The notes under the pieces are model-generated. The model searched no databases, was not told the DNA's origin, and saw nothing but the letters and a program-made list of their open reading frames with translations. Below are positions 1-6,688 of a stretch of DNA of 12,187 nucleotides, piece after piece; positions within the stretch are counted from its first letter, which is position 1; every line of letters starts with the position of its first letter. This stretch comes from Cloacimonetes bacterium SCGC AAA252-N17 (GTDB taxonomy: Bacteria > Cloacimonadota > Cloacimonadia > JGIOTU-2). The position numbers were made by a program, and so were the translations under genes. The DNA lies in NCBI GenBank assembly GCA_000404785.1, contig ASNI01000070.1, forward strand, positions 1-12,187, in the 5' to 3' direction.

Positions 1-1
1 A

Positions 2-514
2 GCTATTTCTAAAATAAGTAAAATATTGCGAATAATTACCAATAAAATTCTATATATCACACTTCAAAATCCAAAATCCAGATATTTATGCTTTGTTGAA
101 AGATGAAGTACAAAAACATACCGCTAATCCCCCAACTGGGGTTTTTAAAGTGAACTCATTAATAATATTAAATATTCTGATGATTCAAATTGTATTGGTA
201 GAATTTCTTGTGAAAAAACTGAATTCTTTGATGAATTAGAAAAAGTGGCTCAAGAAAATCATAGAATATTGAAACCTAACAAAGTTATGGCCTGGCTAAT
301 TGCAGATCAATGGATGAAAAGAAAATTTACTTCCACTGAATTTTTGCTTTATCAAAGACTTGAAAAATATTTTGAAACAATTGATATAATTTCAGTAACA
401 CGTCATAATCAAACCTCAAACACCGGAATCTGGCATTATCGTGCCAGAAAATTTAATTTTTTCTTAAGGGGTTTTAAATACTTATTTATAATGAAAAAAA
501 CAAAGAAATTCTAA
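2..514 (+). pseudogene. Broken DNA methyltransferase-like gene, 3' part
   Basis: A decayed coding region that enters from beyond the left edge. It reads in one frame from base 2 to about 72, in a second frame to about 149, and in the first frame again to the TAA at 512-514. The first shift is explained by a 7-bp tandem duplication (66-79), the second by loss of one A near 147-149. Correcting both gives one continuous protein of about 168 residues. Its latter half has the pattern FFDELEKV, then HRILKPNKV, WLIADQW, a Trp-His-Tyr (WHYRA) motif and a C-terminal FLRGFKYLFIMKK. This resembles the region after the catalytic motif and the end of N6/N4-type DNA methyltransferases (a 'RVLKPgG'-like segment and a final 'lRg.kyLfi.KK' strand). 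No DPPY-type catalytic motif is visible, and the frame-intact 3' piece (from 149) has no convincing start; GTG at 245 has no ribosome binding site. The family is inferred from remembered motifs; the frameshifts are seen directly. It may be a remnant of a restriction-modification or orphan methylase locus. Confidence 0.55.
66..79 (+). repeat. 7-bp tandem duplication (AAAATCC x2) that breaks the reading frame
   Basis: AAAATCC occurs twice in direct succession. Removing one copy joins the upstream frame (ending ...TLQNP) to the downstream frame (DIYALLKDE...) without a stop, so the duplication is the likely cause of the first frameshift in the methyltransferase-like pseudogene. Confidence 0.7.
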
Positions 515-538
515 ATTGAAAATTATCTGTAAATTTTT

Positions 539-1330
539 TCAAAATCGAAAAATTGTTCTCAATTTTCTTAAAAATGATTTTTTCTTTCTCTCATCATAAT
601 ATCCTTCAAAATTATGTATTAATGGTTCATTACTAATAATTCTCTTTGGATTTTCATAAAAAAGGATCTCTGCAATATCTTCAGAATGATGTGAGGCGAC
701 AAAATCATAGGCATCTTTCAAAAGAATAGGTCGCTTTTTTAAACCGTGTACATCCGATGCAATAAGGTGAACGCATCCGATATTGAGCATTTTTAATGCG
801 AGGTCTCTCACTGCGTTTCCATACACTCCGAGAATACTTCCACAGTTCATTTGAATATATATTTCTCTATTTACGATCGTAAGCAGGTAGTCGATATTGT
901 TCATAAAAGGTGAAAATCTCTCTGCATGCGCTATAATTGGTCGAAATCCTTCTTGCTGAAAGTTAAAAAGGATCTCTTCAAAATTGTCTGGAAAACGTTG
1001 CAGTTCAGTTTCAATCAGAATATAATTACTCTGTGCTAGTGTAAGGTTTTCTCTTTTGACTTTGCTTATCACATTGGGTTCACAATAGAGTTCTGCGCCG
1101 GGATATATTTTCATACTAAGCTCCCGCTCCTCAATAAAATCTTGCACTTCAATAAGCTTTCTGTCAATTATACTGCGAGTATTTTCATACACGCCGGAAA
1201 TGATATGCGGTGTGGCGACAAGTTCTGTTACTCCTTGATTGGCAAGTGCTTGTAATATCTCAAAGCTCTCGAATATATCCTGTGCCCCATCATCGATTCC
1301 CGGAAGCACATGTGTATGAATGTCGATCAT
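539..1330 (-). CDS. CpsB/YwqE-type PHP-domain phosphatase
   Basis: A 263-residue cytoplasmic protein of the bacterial PHP phosphatase family (CpsB, Wzb-analogue YwqE), metal-dependent enzymes best known for dephosphorylating tyrosines on polysaccharide-export kinases. It is full length for the family. The PHP metal-site pattern is complete: D3/H5/H7 in MIDIHTHVLPGIDDG at the N terminus, H42 (ATPH), E80 (GAE), ETE at 107-109, H135 in AHAER, MNCGS at 161-165, and D193/H195 in SDVHG. There is no signal peptide or membrane segment, and the C terminus is basic (ERKKKSFLRKLR). It is the last gene of the operon, 5 nt after the GGGP synthase stop, with no strong ribosome binding site, so it is probably coupled to the gene upstream. 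No polysaccharide kinase or export gene is seen nearby. A role in lipid phosphate chemistry is therefore an open alternative to the usual protein-tyrosine role. Family assignment is strong; substrate is unknown. Confidence 0.9.
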   Translation of the reverse strand: MIDIHTHVLPGIDDGAQDIFESFEILQALANQGVTELVATPHIISGVYENTRSIIDRKLIEVQDFIEERELSMKIYPGAELYCEPNVISKVKRENLTLAQSNYILIETELQRFPDNFEEILFNFQQEGFRPIIAHAERFSPFMNNIDYLLTIVNREIYIQMNCGSILGVYGNAVRDLALKMLNIGCVHLIASDVHGLKKRPILLKDAYDFVASHHSEDIAEILFYENPKRIISNEPLIHNFEGYYDERKKKSFLRKLRTIFRF

Positions 1331-1335
1331 ATCAG

Positions 1336-2082
1336 CTATGAATGAATTGCGTCTGCAAATTCTTTAATAAGATCGGTCTGATTGTTCTTTTCAATGGCAG
1401 AGCCGATCACTATAAAATCTGCGCCTGCCGATACTTTTTCTCTGGCTTCTTGAGGAGTTCTTATACCACCCCCGATGATCATTGGAATAGAAATGTTTTC
1501 TTTAACTTTCTTGATCATTTCTGCCGGTACGGACTGTTTTGCTCCACTCCCAGCGTCAAAGAAGATAACCTTCATGCCGAGATATTGAGCTGCAAGAGCA
1601 TGCGAAACAGCAATGTCATATTTAGTTCTTGGAATTGGCAGACTATTGCTCATAAACTGTACTGAAGTGAGTGAACCGGATTCGATAAGGAAGTATCCTG
1701 TAGGAATTGCTTCGACCTCGTATTTTTTGATGAGAGGTGCTGTCCGAACCTGCTCTCCGATAAGCAATTGAGGATTTCTGCTGCTCATCATACTTAGGAA
1801 GAGGATCGCATCGGCATAAGGGGAAACAAAATTGAATATACCAGGGAAAACAAGCACTGGTATTGTTACTTGTTTTTTTATGACACTCACAGTTTCATTA
1901 AAATTATCTTTGACCATCAAGCTGCCGCCAACCAGAATTACATCTACACCATTGAGTTGGCATCTTTCAGCAAGTTTTGCAGATTCTACAGGATCTTGCT
2001 TGTCAGGATCAATAAGACAAAAGAAGCCGGCTTTTTTCTCACTTTTAATTGAGTATAAAAATTGTAATATGTTATCTTTCAT
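1336..2082 (-). CDS. Geranylgeranylglyceryl phosphate synthase family protein (GGGPS, group II-like)
   Basis: A soluble TIM-barrel prenyltransferase that forms the ether bond between sn-glycerol-1-phosphate and geranylgeranyl diphosphate, the first committed step of archaeal lipid cores. Family features, numbered from the preferred Met: DPDK at 25-28, GVDVILVGGS (45-54), FPG (79-81), then PTGYFLIESGSLTSV with MSNSLPIP. The phosphate-binding loops follow: DAGSGAKQSVP (176-186), IGGGIRTP (203-210) and IGSAIE (226-231). The central ESGS/MSNS..PIP segment resembles group II enzymes (Bacteroidota, some archaea) rather than Bacillus PcrB, which uses heptaprenyl diphosphate. The start is set at 2082, giving 248 residues: this ATG overlaps the TGA of the full-length UbiA gene as ATGA, and GGGTGG lies a few bases upstream. 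An in-frame ATG at 2094 is possible but less likely. It lies between the UbiA prenyltransferase and the PHP phosphatase genes, which supports a lipid role. Chain-length preference is inferred, not proven. Confidence 0.92.
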   Translation of the reverse strand: MKDNILQFLYSIKSEKKAGFFCLIDPDKQDPVESAKLAERCQLNGVDVILVGGSLMVKDNFNETVSVIKKQVTIPVLVFPGIFNFVSPYADAILFLSMMSSRNPQLLIGEQVRTAPLIKKYEVEAIPTGYFLIESGSLTSVQFMSNSLPIPRTKYDIAVSHALAAQYLGMKVIFFDAGSGAKQSVPAEMIKKVKENISIPMIIGGGIRTPQEAREKVSAGADFIVIGSAIEKNNQTDLIKEFADAIHS

Positions 2083-2916
2083 TGTGCCACCCATAAAATA
2101 ATTAAAAATAGAAGCATGTGTACTTTCATAAAACTTTCCGAATATTTTGCTGTTTTTGTGGTTGTCTTAATTAAAAGTATTATCAAATCAATTAGAAGCA
2201 AAAATGCAATAGCAATCAATAATAAGATGAAGAATGTTAAGGAATAAAATCCCGGATAACCCCAAATAATTGTTGCTGTGAATCCTATCCAGAAGAGCAG
2301 TGAAAGCAGAAGTGTTTTTTTTGTCACCCCACAAAAGCGGAAGAGTTTTTGCGTCAGCAGAACTGTCGCCATTTTTGTCTTCTATATCTTTAACGAGTTC
2401 TCTTATCATAGAATAGAAAAATGCACATAACGCTACAAAGAACGCATTTCTGAGATTGTTTGTAATAAAGCTGCCAAACACAAAGGTGGAAGCAGTCACG
2501 AAGGCGACAAGAAGATTTCCCCAGAAATGTATTCTTTTACTTTTCATTGCGTAAACGTATAGCAGAAATGAATTGAGGGCAGCGATAGCGATCATCCATC
2601 CATTCTGTAAAAATACGCTAATAATTATTCCCGAAATAAAGAGACAAATCGCATAATATTTTGCCTTTCTGGGAGAAATCATACCTGAAGGTAAAACTCT
2701 TTCTTTCCGATTGATCATATCGATTGTATAATCATAGTAATCATTGATCACATAACCTCCTCCTGAGATTAGTGCTGCTGCAATGCCTGCAAGAAGGGGA
2801 TAAAAGAGCGGATATGCGGTCACTTTGTAGTAGGCGCCGAAGAGGACTGCGATCAAAACAAACAGAAAATTCAGCGGTCTGAGGATGCGAATATATGCCA
2901 GGAAGCTTTGTATCAC
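2079..2916 (-). CDS. UbiA-family prenyltransferase, archaeal DGGGPS-like; frame broken at an A8 run
   Basis: An integral-membrane UbiA prenyltransferase, predicted to add the second C20 chain to geranylgeranylglyceryl phosphate (digeranylgeranylglyceryl phosphate synthase type). The first Asp-rich motif is N58-D59-xx-D62-xxx-D66 followed by NRKERVLPSG; the second is RELVKDIEDKNGD (172-184) with TLPLLWG (191-197). The RE-vKDIED-GD form resembles archaeal DGGGPS more than UbiA, MenA or ChlG. The frame opened by GTG at 2916 (TAGTG overlap with the upstream synthase) runs through residue K200, then enters an A8 run and continues out of frame to 2188. The +1 frame from that point encodes about 78 more residues (TLLLSLLFWIGF... 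to ...ILWVAQ) with several membrane helices, and stops at 2079 in an ATGA overlap with GGGPS. The corrected product is 278 residues, normal for the family. The break may be an assembly error, a mutation or a slippage site. The 42 residues after K200 in the uncorrected frame are probably not real protein. Confidence 0.85.
2315..2322 (-). other. A8 homopolymer at the UbiA frameshift point
   Basis: On the coding strand the sequence reads GGTGAC, then eight A, then CACTTCTG. Seven A would keep the UbiA frame through GDKKTLLLSLL; eight A shift it. This single base explains why a 242-residue frame and an overlapping frame starting near 2372 appear where one gene is expected. Confidence 0.8.
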
Positions 2917-3806
2917 TAGGGAATTCTGTCATGAATGCGTTCTACAATTTCAAGGAGAACGTTATTATTTGGTATGTATTTGATGATATTCTGTGCGTCA
3001 TAAATGAGTTTTTGAGCTTGTCGCTTTGATTCTTCAATACCAAGAAGGGTAGGATAGGTGACTTTTTCATTACGCTGATCTTCACCAGATTCCTTGTATA
3101 GTAGGTCGTCTGCTCCAACTTCATCGAGAATATCATCGATAACCTGATAGGCAAGTCCGATATTCAGTGCAAAGTCGCTTAACGCATTGGTGATCTGCTC
3201 TGTGGCATTTGCCAAAATACATGCGCAACGCTCTGCTGCACGGAGAAGGGCACCGGTTTTTTTGAGGTGAATATCTCTCAAGATATGCAGTTTAACTCTT
3301 TTCTGTGAAGAAGTAATATCAACTACCTGTCCGCCGATCATACCTCTTGTGGATGCGGCTTCGATGAGCTCTTCAAGGCATTGGATAGCTTTTTTGCTGT
3401 TGCGAAGTTTGAGAACTGTCTCGAATGCTTTTGTCATGAGCGCATCGCCGGCAAGGATTGCAATGGCATTACCGAATTTTTTATGGCAACTCGGCTTTCC
3501 GCGGCGTTCATCTGCGTTATCAATAAAAGGCAGGTCGTCATGGACCAGCGAAGCAGTATGAAGCATTTCAATCGCACAGGCGACAGGAAGTGCCTGCTGT
3601 ATAGCCCTTTTATCACGTCTGTTCACAAGCATCTCATAGGTCGCCAGCATCAACGTGGGACGGAGACGCTTACCTCCAGCCAACACAGAATATCTCATTG
3701 CACGATGAATTATCTCTGGTTTTGTATTATCCGAATCGAGATATTTCGCAAGAGCTTTATTGATAAGCTCTCTTCTATTTTCAAAATATTTATCTATTAT
3801 CAACAA
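2916..3806 (-). CDS. Polyprenyl synthase, predicted geranylgeranyl diphosphate (C20) synthase
   Basis: A soluble trans-isoprenyl diphosphate synthase of the IspA/CrtE branch, 296 residues, normal length. It condenses isopentenyl diphosphate with allylic diphosphates. Visible motifs: GGKRLRP (44-50); the first Asp-rich motif D90-D91-LPFI-D96 with RRGKP (101-105), in the bacterial form with a two-residue insertion; GGQVVD (158-163); KKTG (182-185); the second Asp-rich motif DDILD (224-228); and K248-x-TYP. The residues four and five before the first Asp motif are Ser86 and Ala85 (HTASL), as in CrtE-type C20 synthases, where bacterial farnesyl synthases usually have a Tyr (HTYSL). A C20 product is therefore predicted, matching the GGGPS two genes downstream. 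The start is TTG: AGGAGGA ends right before the pair of TTG codons at 3806-3804 and 3803-3801. The second gives better spacing, so the start may be 3 nt shorter. It is the first gene of the operon, and its TAG overlaps the UbiA GTG by one base. Confidence 0.9.
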   Translation of the reverse strand: MLIIDKYFENRRELINKALAKYLDSDNTKPEIIHRAMRYSVLAGGKRLRPTLMLATYEMLVNRRDKRAIQQALPVACAIEMLHTASLVHDDLPFIDNADERRGKPSCHKKFGNAIAILAGDALMTKAFETVLKLRNSKKAIQCLEELIEAASTRGMIGGQVVDITSSQKRVKLHILRDIHLKKTGALLRAAERCACILANATEQITNALSDFALNIGLAYQVIDDILDEVGADDLLYKESGEDQRNEKVTYPTLLGIEESKRQAQKLIYDAQNIIKYIPNNNVLLEIVERIHDRIP

Positions 3807-3807
3807 T

Positions 3808-3813
3808 CCTCCT
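3808..3813 (-). promoter_or_regulatory. Strong Shine-Dalgarno (AGGAGG) before the TTG-started polyprenyl synthase
   Basis: A perfect AGGAGG sits 1 nt before the first TTG and 4 nt before the second TTG. No ATG lies within a suitable distance downstream, so a TTG start is the best reading. A strong site with a weak start codon fits the first gene of a transcript. Confidence 0.6.
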
Positions 3814-3827
3814 GAGATAACGAACTT

Positions 3828-3861
3828 ATTGTAAAGTGCAAAACTCGCAAATTCTTGTCAA
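3828..3861 (-). promoter_or_regulatory. Possible promoter of the ether-lipid operon
   Basis: The 86-nt gap between priA and the polyprenyl synthase holds a perfect TTGACA (3856-3861) and a TACAAT (3828-3833) on the coding strand. The spacer is 22 bp, well above the usual 16-18, so the two may not work together. No Bacteroidota-type TAnnTTTG element was found. The position is right for a start of transcription separate from priA. This is a weak call. Confidence 0.25.
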
Positions 3862-3893
3862 CTTTTCCAGCATCAATTGGAATTTAACTTCCT

Positions 3894-6275
3894 TTATAAA
3901 AGCGAAATGGGGTCGATGTCAATCTGCATTTTTATGTAGTTTGGAATTTTCACATTTCTCTGTAACCATTTTATAAAGCGGTTAATATTTTGTTGATGTT
4001 GAGCTTTTATCAATATATGATAACGATACTGTTTTCTAATTTTGCTTATAGGTGCAGGTGTCGGGCTGAGAATAATAAGTTTATCTTTTTGGGGATACAT
4101 GGCGATCTTATTTCTAATCCCGTCCATATATGAGCGAAGCCGCTCTTCATTATTAAGCAGAAACAATATTCGGGCAAGTTTGGTAAATGGAGGATAGTGA
4201 AGCTCCTGCCTGAGGTGAAGTTCATGTTCATAGAAACCTATAAAGTTCTGTTTCTGGGCATATTGAATGCTGTAGTGTTTGGGATTAAAGGTTTGAACAA
4301 TCACTTCACCCTCTTTTTCACTACGTCCTGCTCGCCCTGCAACCTGAATGATATGCTGAAAATTTCGCTCAGATGCTCTGAAATCAGGAAGATTGAGATT
4401 TACATCTGCCGAAACGATGCCGACTAAAGTTATGTTCGGAAAATCAAGCCCCTTGATGATCATTTGTGTGCCGAGCAGAATATCGATGTAGCCATTCCGA
4501 ACTTGATCAAAAATATTCTGAAAGCTGTTCTTTTTTGTTGTAGTATCTGTATCCATTCGAGCAATTCTTGCAGTCGGGAAAAGGAATTGCAGGTTTTGCT
4601 CGATCTTCTCGGTGCCGGGTGAGCCAAAATTAAAGATATAACCTCCGCATTCAGGGCAAGTGCGTGGCATGGAGCGCTCATATCCGCAGTAATGACACAT
4701 AATTTTTTTATTTCGGGAATGATAGGTCATGCTGATATTACAATCCCTACACTGAAGCACATGACCGCATTTTACGCACTGCACATAGGAAGCATACCCT
4801 CTGCGATTTTGAAAGAGTAGGATCTGCTCCTTTTTATTGAGCCGATCTTCGATCTTATCTTTGAGAATTTTAGAAAAAATCTCTGTGTGATCTTCCTCCT
4901 GCCGCATATCGACTATTGTTAGTTTGGGAAGTATCTGATTCTTCACCCTTTTGCTCATAGTAAGAAGAGAATATTTTTTATTTTGAGTATTATGGTAGGA
5001 TTCAAGATAAGGAGTTGCAGTTCCCAGAAGTACAACGGCATCATTTATTTTTCCTCTAAGAACTGCCATGTCACGCGCGTTATAAAGAGGTGGTCGCTCA
5101 TTCTGTTTGTAGGTGTTTTCGTGTTCTTCATCAACAATAATTAGCCCAAGATTTTCAAGCGGAGCAAAGAGCGCACTTCTTGGTCCGATAGCTATCTTTC
5201 TATCACCTTTTTTCAGAAGGTTCCAGTAATGCAAACGCTCTCTGTCACTGAGCTTGCTGTGCAGAACCGCAATGATTTCACCAAAGTGGGAATATAATCT
5301 CTCCACTGTCTGTGGAGTTAGTGAGATTTCCGGTATGAGAAGTATCGCTGTTTTCCCATAAGAAAGAGCTTTTTTCATTGCACGAATATAGACTTCGGTT
5401 TTACCGCTCGATGTTACACCATGAAGAAGGAAAGTGTGAAAATTATGCTCATCTATCTGGGCTTCTAATTTTTTCAAAACCTCAGTTTGTTCTTCTGTAA
5501 GCTCGAAAGTAAAAGGTTTGCGCTGCACAATATGTGAAAAAATATCCGGATGTATTTCTTTCTTATAAATCTCAATGAGATTTTTCTCTTTTAGTTTATT
5601 AATGATGCTGTAAGAGAATTTTGTTGAAATGTCTGCCATGAAGATCGGTTCTGAATGACTTTGTAGAGAATTCCAAAGTTCTTGCTGCTTGGGACTGAGA
5701 GATTCATCAGATAAGTCTGAAATGAGCTTAATGCAGTTCACGACTTTTTTCTGAATTTTTCTCTTATAATGACGCTCGATCTCGATTAATCCACGTTCCT
5801 CCATTTCGAGGAGATTTTTATAAAGAGGTGAAATTTTTGATTTTTTCAAATCTTCTATCGTACAGGCATCACCATTTTTCTCAATATATTTGATGATTTT
5901 CAAGAAGTTTTTGTTTTCAGATTCAGTACTCTTCAGTACAATTTTTTGAATTGTATTTACATTTATGCCTGCAGGCAGCATTGCTTTGAAGACAAGTCCG
6001 ATGGGGCAATGGTAATACTTTGAAATCCACTTTGCAAAGGTGAAAAGCTCTTTATTGATCAGAGGTTTCTCGTCGATAATTTCATGGATTTCTTTTATCT
6101 TGGCTTCATCATAAGCAGGTTTCTCGGGCAGTCCAATAATGATTCCTGTCTGAATTCGGTAATTAAAATCCACAATCACACGCTGCCCGATTTGAGGTGA
6201 TACATTCTTCGGATAGGAATAAGTAAATGTTTCCTGAATATTAATTGGCAAAGCAACTTCGATATAATTTTTCAT
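3894..6275 (-). CDS. priA: Primosomal protein N' (PriA), replication-restart helicase
   Basis: PriA is a 3'-to-5' superfamily 2 DNA helicase that recognises stalled forks and starts reloading of the replicative helicase. The 793-residue product is full length. The N-terminal 3'BD-type domain (about 1-100; YIEVALPINIQETFTYSYP, VIVDF) is followed by a winged-helix region and the helicase core. That core has Walker A GVTSSGKT (286-293), DEEH (382-385), GTATP (418-422), and motifs V/VI GTQMIIKGLDFP (602-613) and QVAGRAGR (644-651). A two-zinc cysteine cluster is complete: C500, C503, C509, C512, C527, C530, C540, C543. Walker A has Ser where the common form is GVTGSGKT, a mild change within the consensus. 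The ATG at 6275 has no clear ribosome binding site. The gene is divergent from yraN across 41 AT-rich bases with no convincing promoter motif, and lies 86 nt before the lipid operon on the same strand, with no good terminator between. Confidence 0.97.
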   Translation of the reverse strand: MKNYIEVALPINIQETFTYSYPKNVSPQIGQRVIVDFNYRIQTGIIIGLPEKPAYDEAKIKEIHEIIDEKPLINKELFTFAKWISKYYHCPIGLVFKAMLPAGINVNTIQKIVLKSTESENKNFLKIIKYIEKNGDACTIEDLKKSKISPLYKNLLEMEERGLIEIERHYKRKIQKKVVNCIKLISDLSDESLSPKQQELWNSLQSHSEPIFMADISTKFSYSIINKLKEKNLIEIYKKEIHPDIFSHIVQRKPFTFELTEEQTEVLKKLEAQIDEHNFHTFLLHGVTSSGKTEVYIRAMKKALSYGKTAILLIPEISLTPQTVERLYSHFGEIIAVLHSKLSDRERLHYWNLLKKGDRKIAIGPRSALFAPLENLGLIIVDEEHENTYKQNERPPLYNARDMAVLRGKINDAVVLLGTATPYLESYHNTQNKKYSLLTMSKRVKNQILPKLTIVDMRQEEDHTEIFSKILKDKIEDRLNKKEQILLFQNRRGYASYVQCVKCGHVLQCRDCNISMTYHSRNKKIMCHYCGYERSMPRTCPECGGYIFNFGSPGTEKIEQNLQFLFPTARIARMDTDTTTKKNSFQNIFDQVRNGYIDILLGTQMIIKGLDFPNITLVGIVSADVNLNLPDFRASERNFQHIIQVAGRAGRSEKEGEVIVQTFNPKHYSIQYAQKQNFIGFYEHELHLRQELHYPPFTKLARILFLLNNEERLRSYMDGIRNKIAMYPQKDKLIILSPTPAPISKIRKQYRYHILIKAQHQQNINRFIKWLQRNVKIPNYIKMQIDIDPISLL

Positions 6276-6316
6276 AATTTATTTACAGAAAATTTTATTT
6301 TAAAAACTTTTGATTC

Positions 6317-6682
6317 ATGAATAAATCCTTTGCAACATTTGGCGAAGACACGGCAGCTCAGTTACTTACGAACAATGGCTACACCGTTGTAGAGCGGAAT
6401 TATCACTCGCCGTATGGTGAAATTGATATTATCTGTAGCCTGGATGGAGAGCTCATTTTCGTGGAAGTCAAGGCACGAAGAACACACTCCTTTGGAGAAC
6501 CATTGGAAGCTGTCACTGAGATCAAAAGACAAAAGATCATTAAAACTGCCTACCATTATCTCGCAAAAAAAGACATCGAAATGCCTGTTAGATTTGACAT
6601 TATTACGCTTGACTATAACAAAAATTCAAAAGATTATTCTTTGCGTCACATCAAAAATGCATTTCTTGGAGAGGACTACTAA
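6317..6682 (+). CDS. yraN: YraN family protein (UPF0102), predicted nuclease fold
   Basis: A 121-residue small soluble protein of the YraN/UPF0102 family, whose members have a restriction-endonuclease-like fold; the cellular role is not settled. The family core is present: FGEDTAAQLL near the N terminus, then GEIDII with D37 and FVEVKAR with E50 and K52, which together make a PD-(D/E)XK type site. SFGEPLEAVTEIKRQKI follows as usual. The length is normal. It is the only plus-strand intact gene in the window, divergent from priA and convergent with the GWxTD gene, whose stop is 6 nt away. The ATG at 6317 is the first available after an AT-rich leader and has no strong ribosome binding site. In many bacteria this gene sits beside ribosomal or RNase HII genes; here it does not. 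Confidence 0.93.
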   Translation: MNKSFATFGEDTAAQLLTNNGYTVVERNYHSPYGEIDIICSLDGELIFVEVKARRTHSFGEPLEAVTEIKRQKIIKTAYHYLAKKDIEMPVRFDIITLDYNKNSKDYSLRHIKNAFLGEDY

Positions 6683-6688
6683 GAATTA

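Noticed and set aside
128..146. CCCCA-AC-TGGGG followed by TTTTT, looking like a small terminator on the plus strand
   Set aside because: The stem is only 4-5 bp with a very tight loop, and the bases are explained as codons (NPPTGVF) of the methyltransferase-like pseudogene.
140..155. Programmed -1 frameshift at GGTTTTTAAAG
   Set aside because: The slippery heptamer T TTA AAG is not in phase with the incoming frame, re-pairing would place TAA in the A site, and another frame lesion lies just upstream; decay is simpler.
531..548. Inverted repeat AATTTTTTC/GAAAAATT between the pseudogene and the phosphatase gene as a bidirectional terminator
   Set aside because: It is all A/T apart from one pair, needs a bulge and overlaps the phosphatase stop; in such AT-rich sequence it is expected by chance.
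2083..2094. GGGPS start at 2094 (four extra residues)
   Set aside because: The Met at 2082 has the ATGA overlap and the GGGTGG ribosome binding site; the upstream ATG would lie over that site.
2188..2314. C-terminal tail of the uncorrected 242-residue UbiA frame as real protein
   Set aside because: It follows the A8 run, does not look like the UbiA family, and the other frame carries the expected helices and the ATGA overlap.
3865..3888. Hairpins TTCCA/TGGAA and GGAA/TTCC after priA as a terminator
   Set aside because: The stems are 4-5 bp, mutually exclusive, and lack a T tract on the minus strand.
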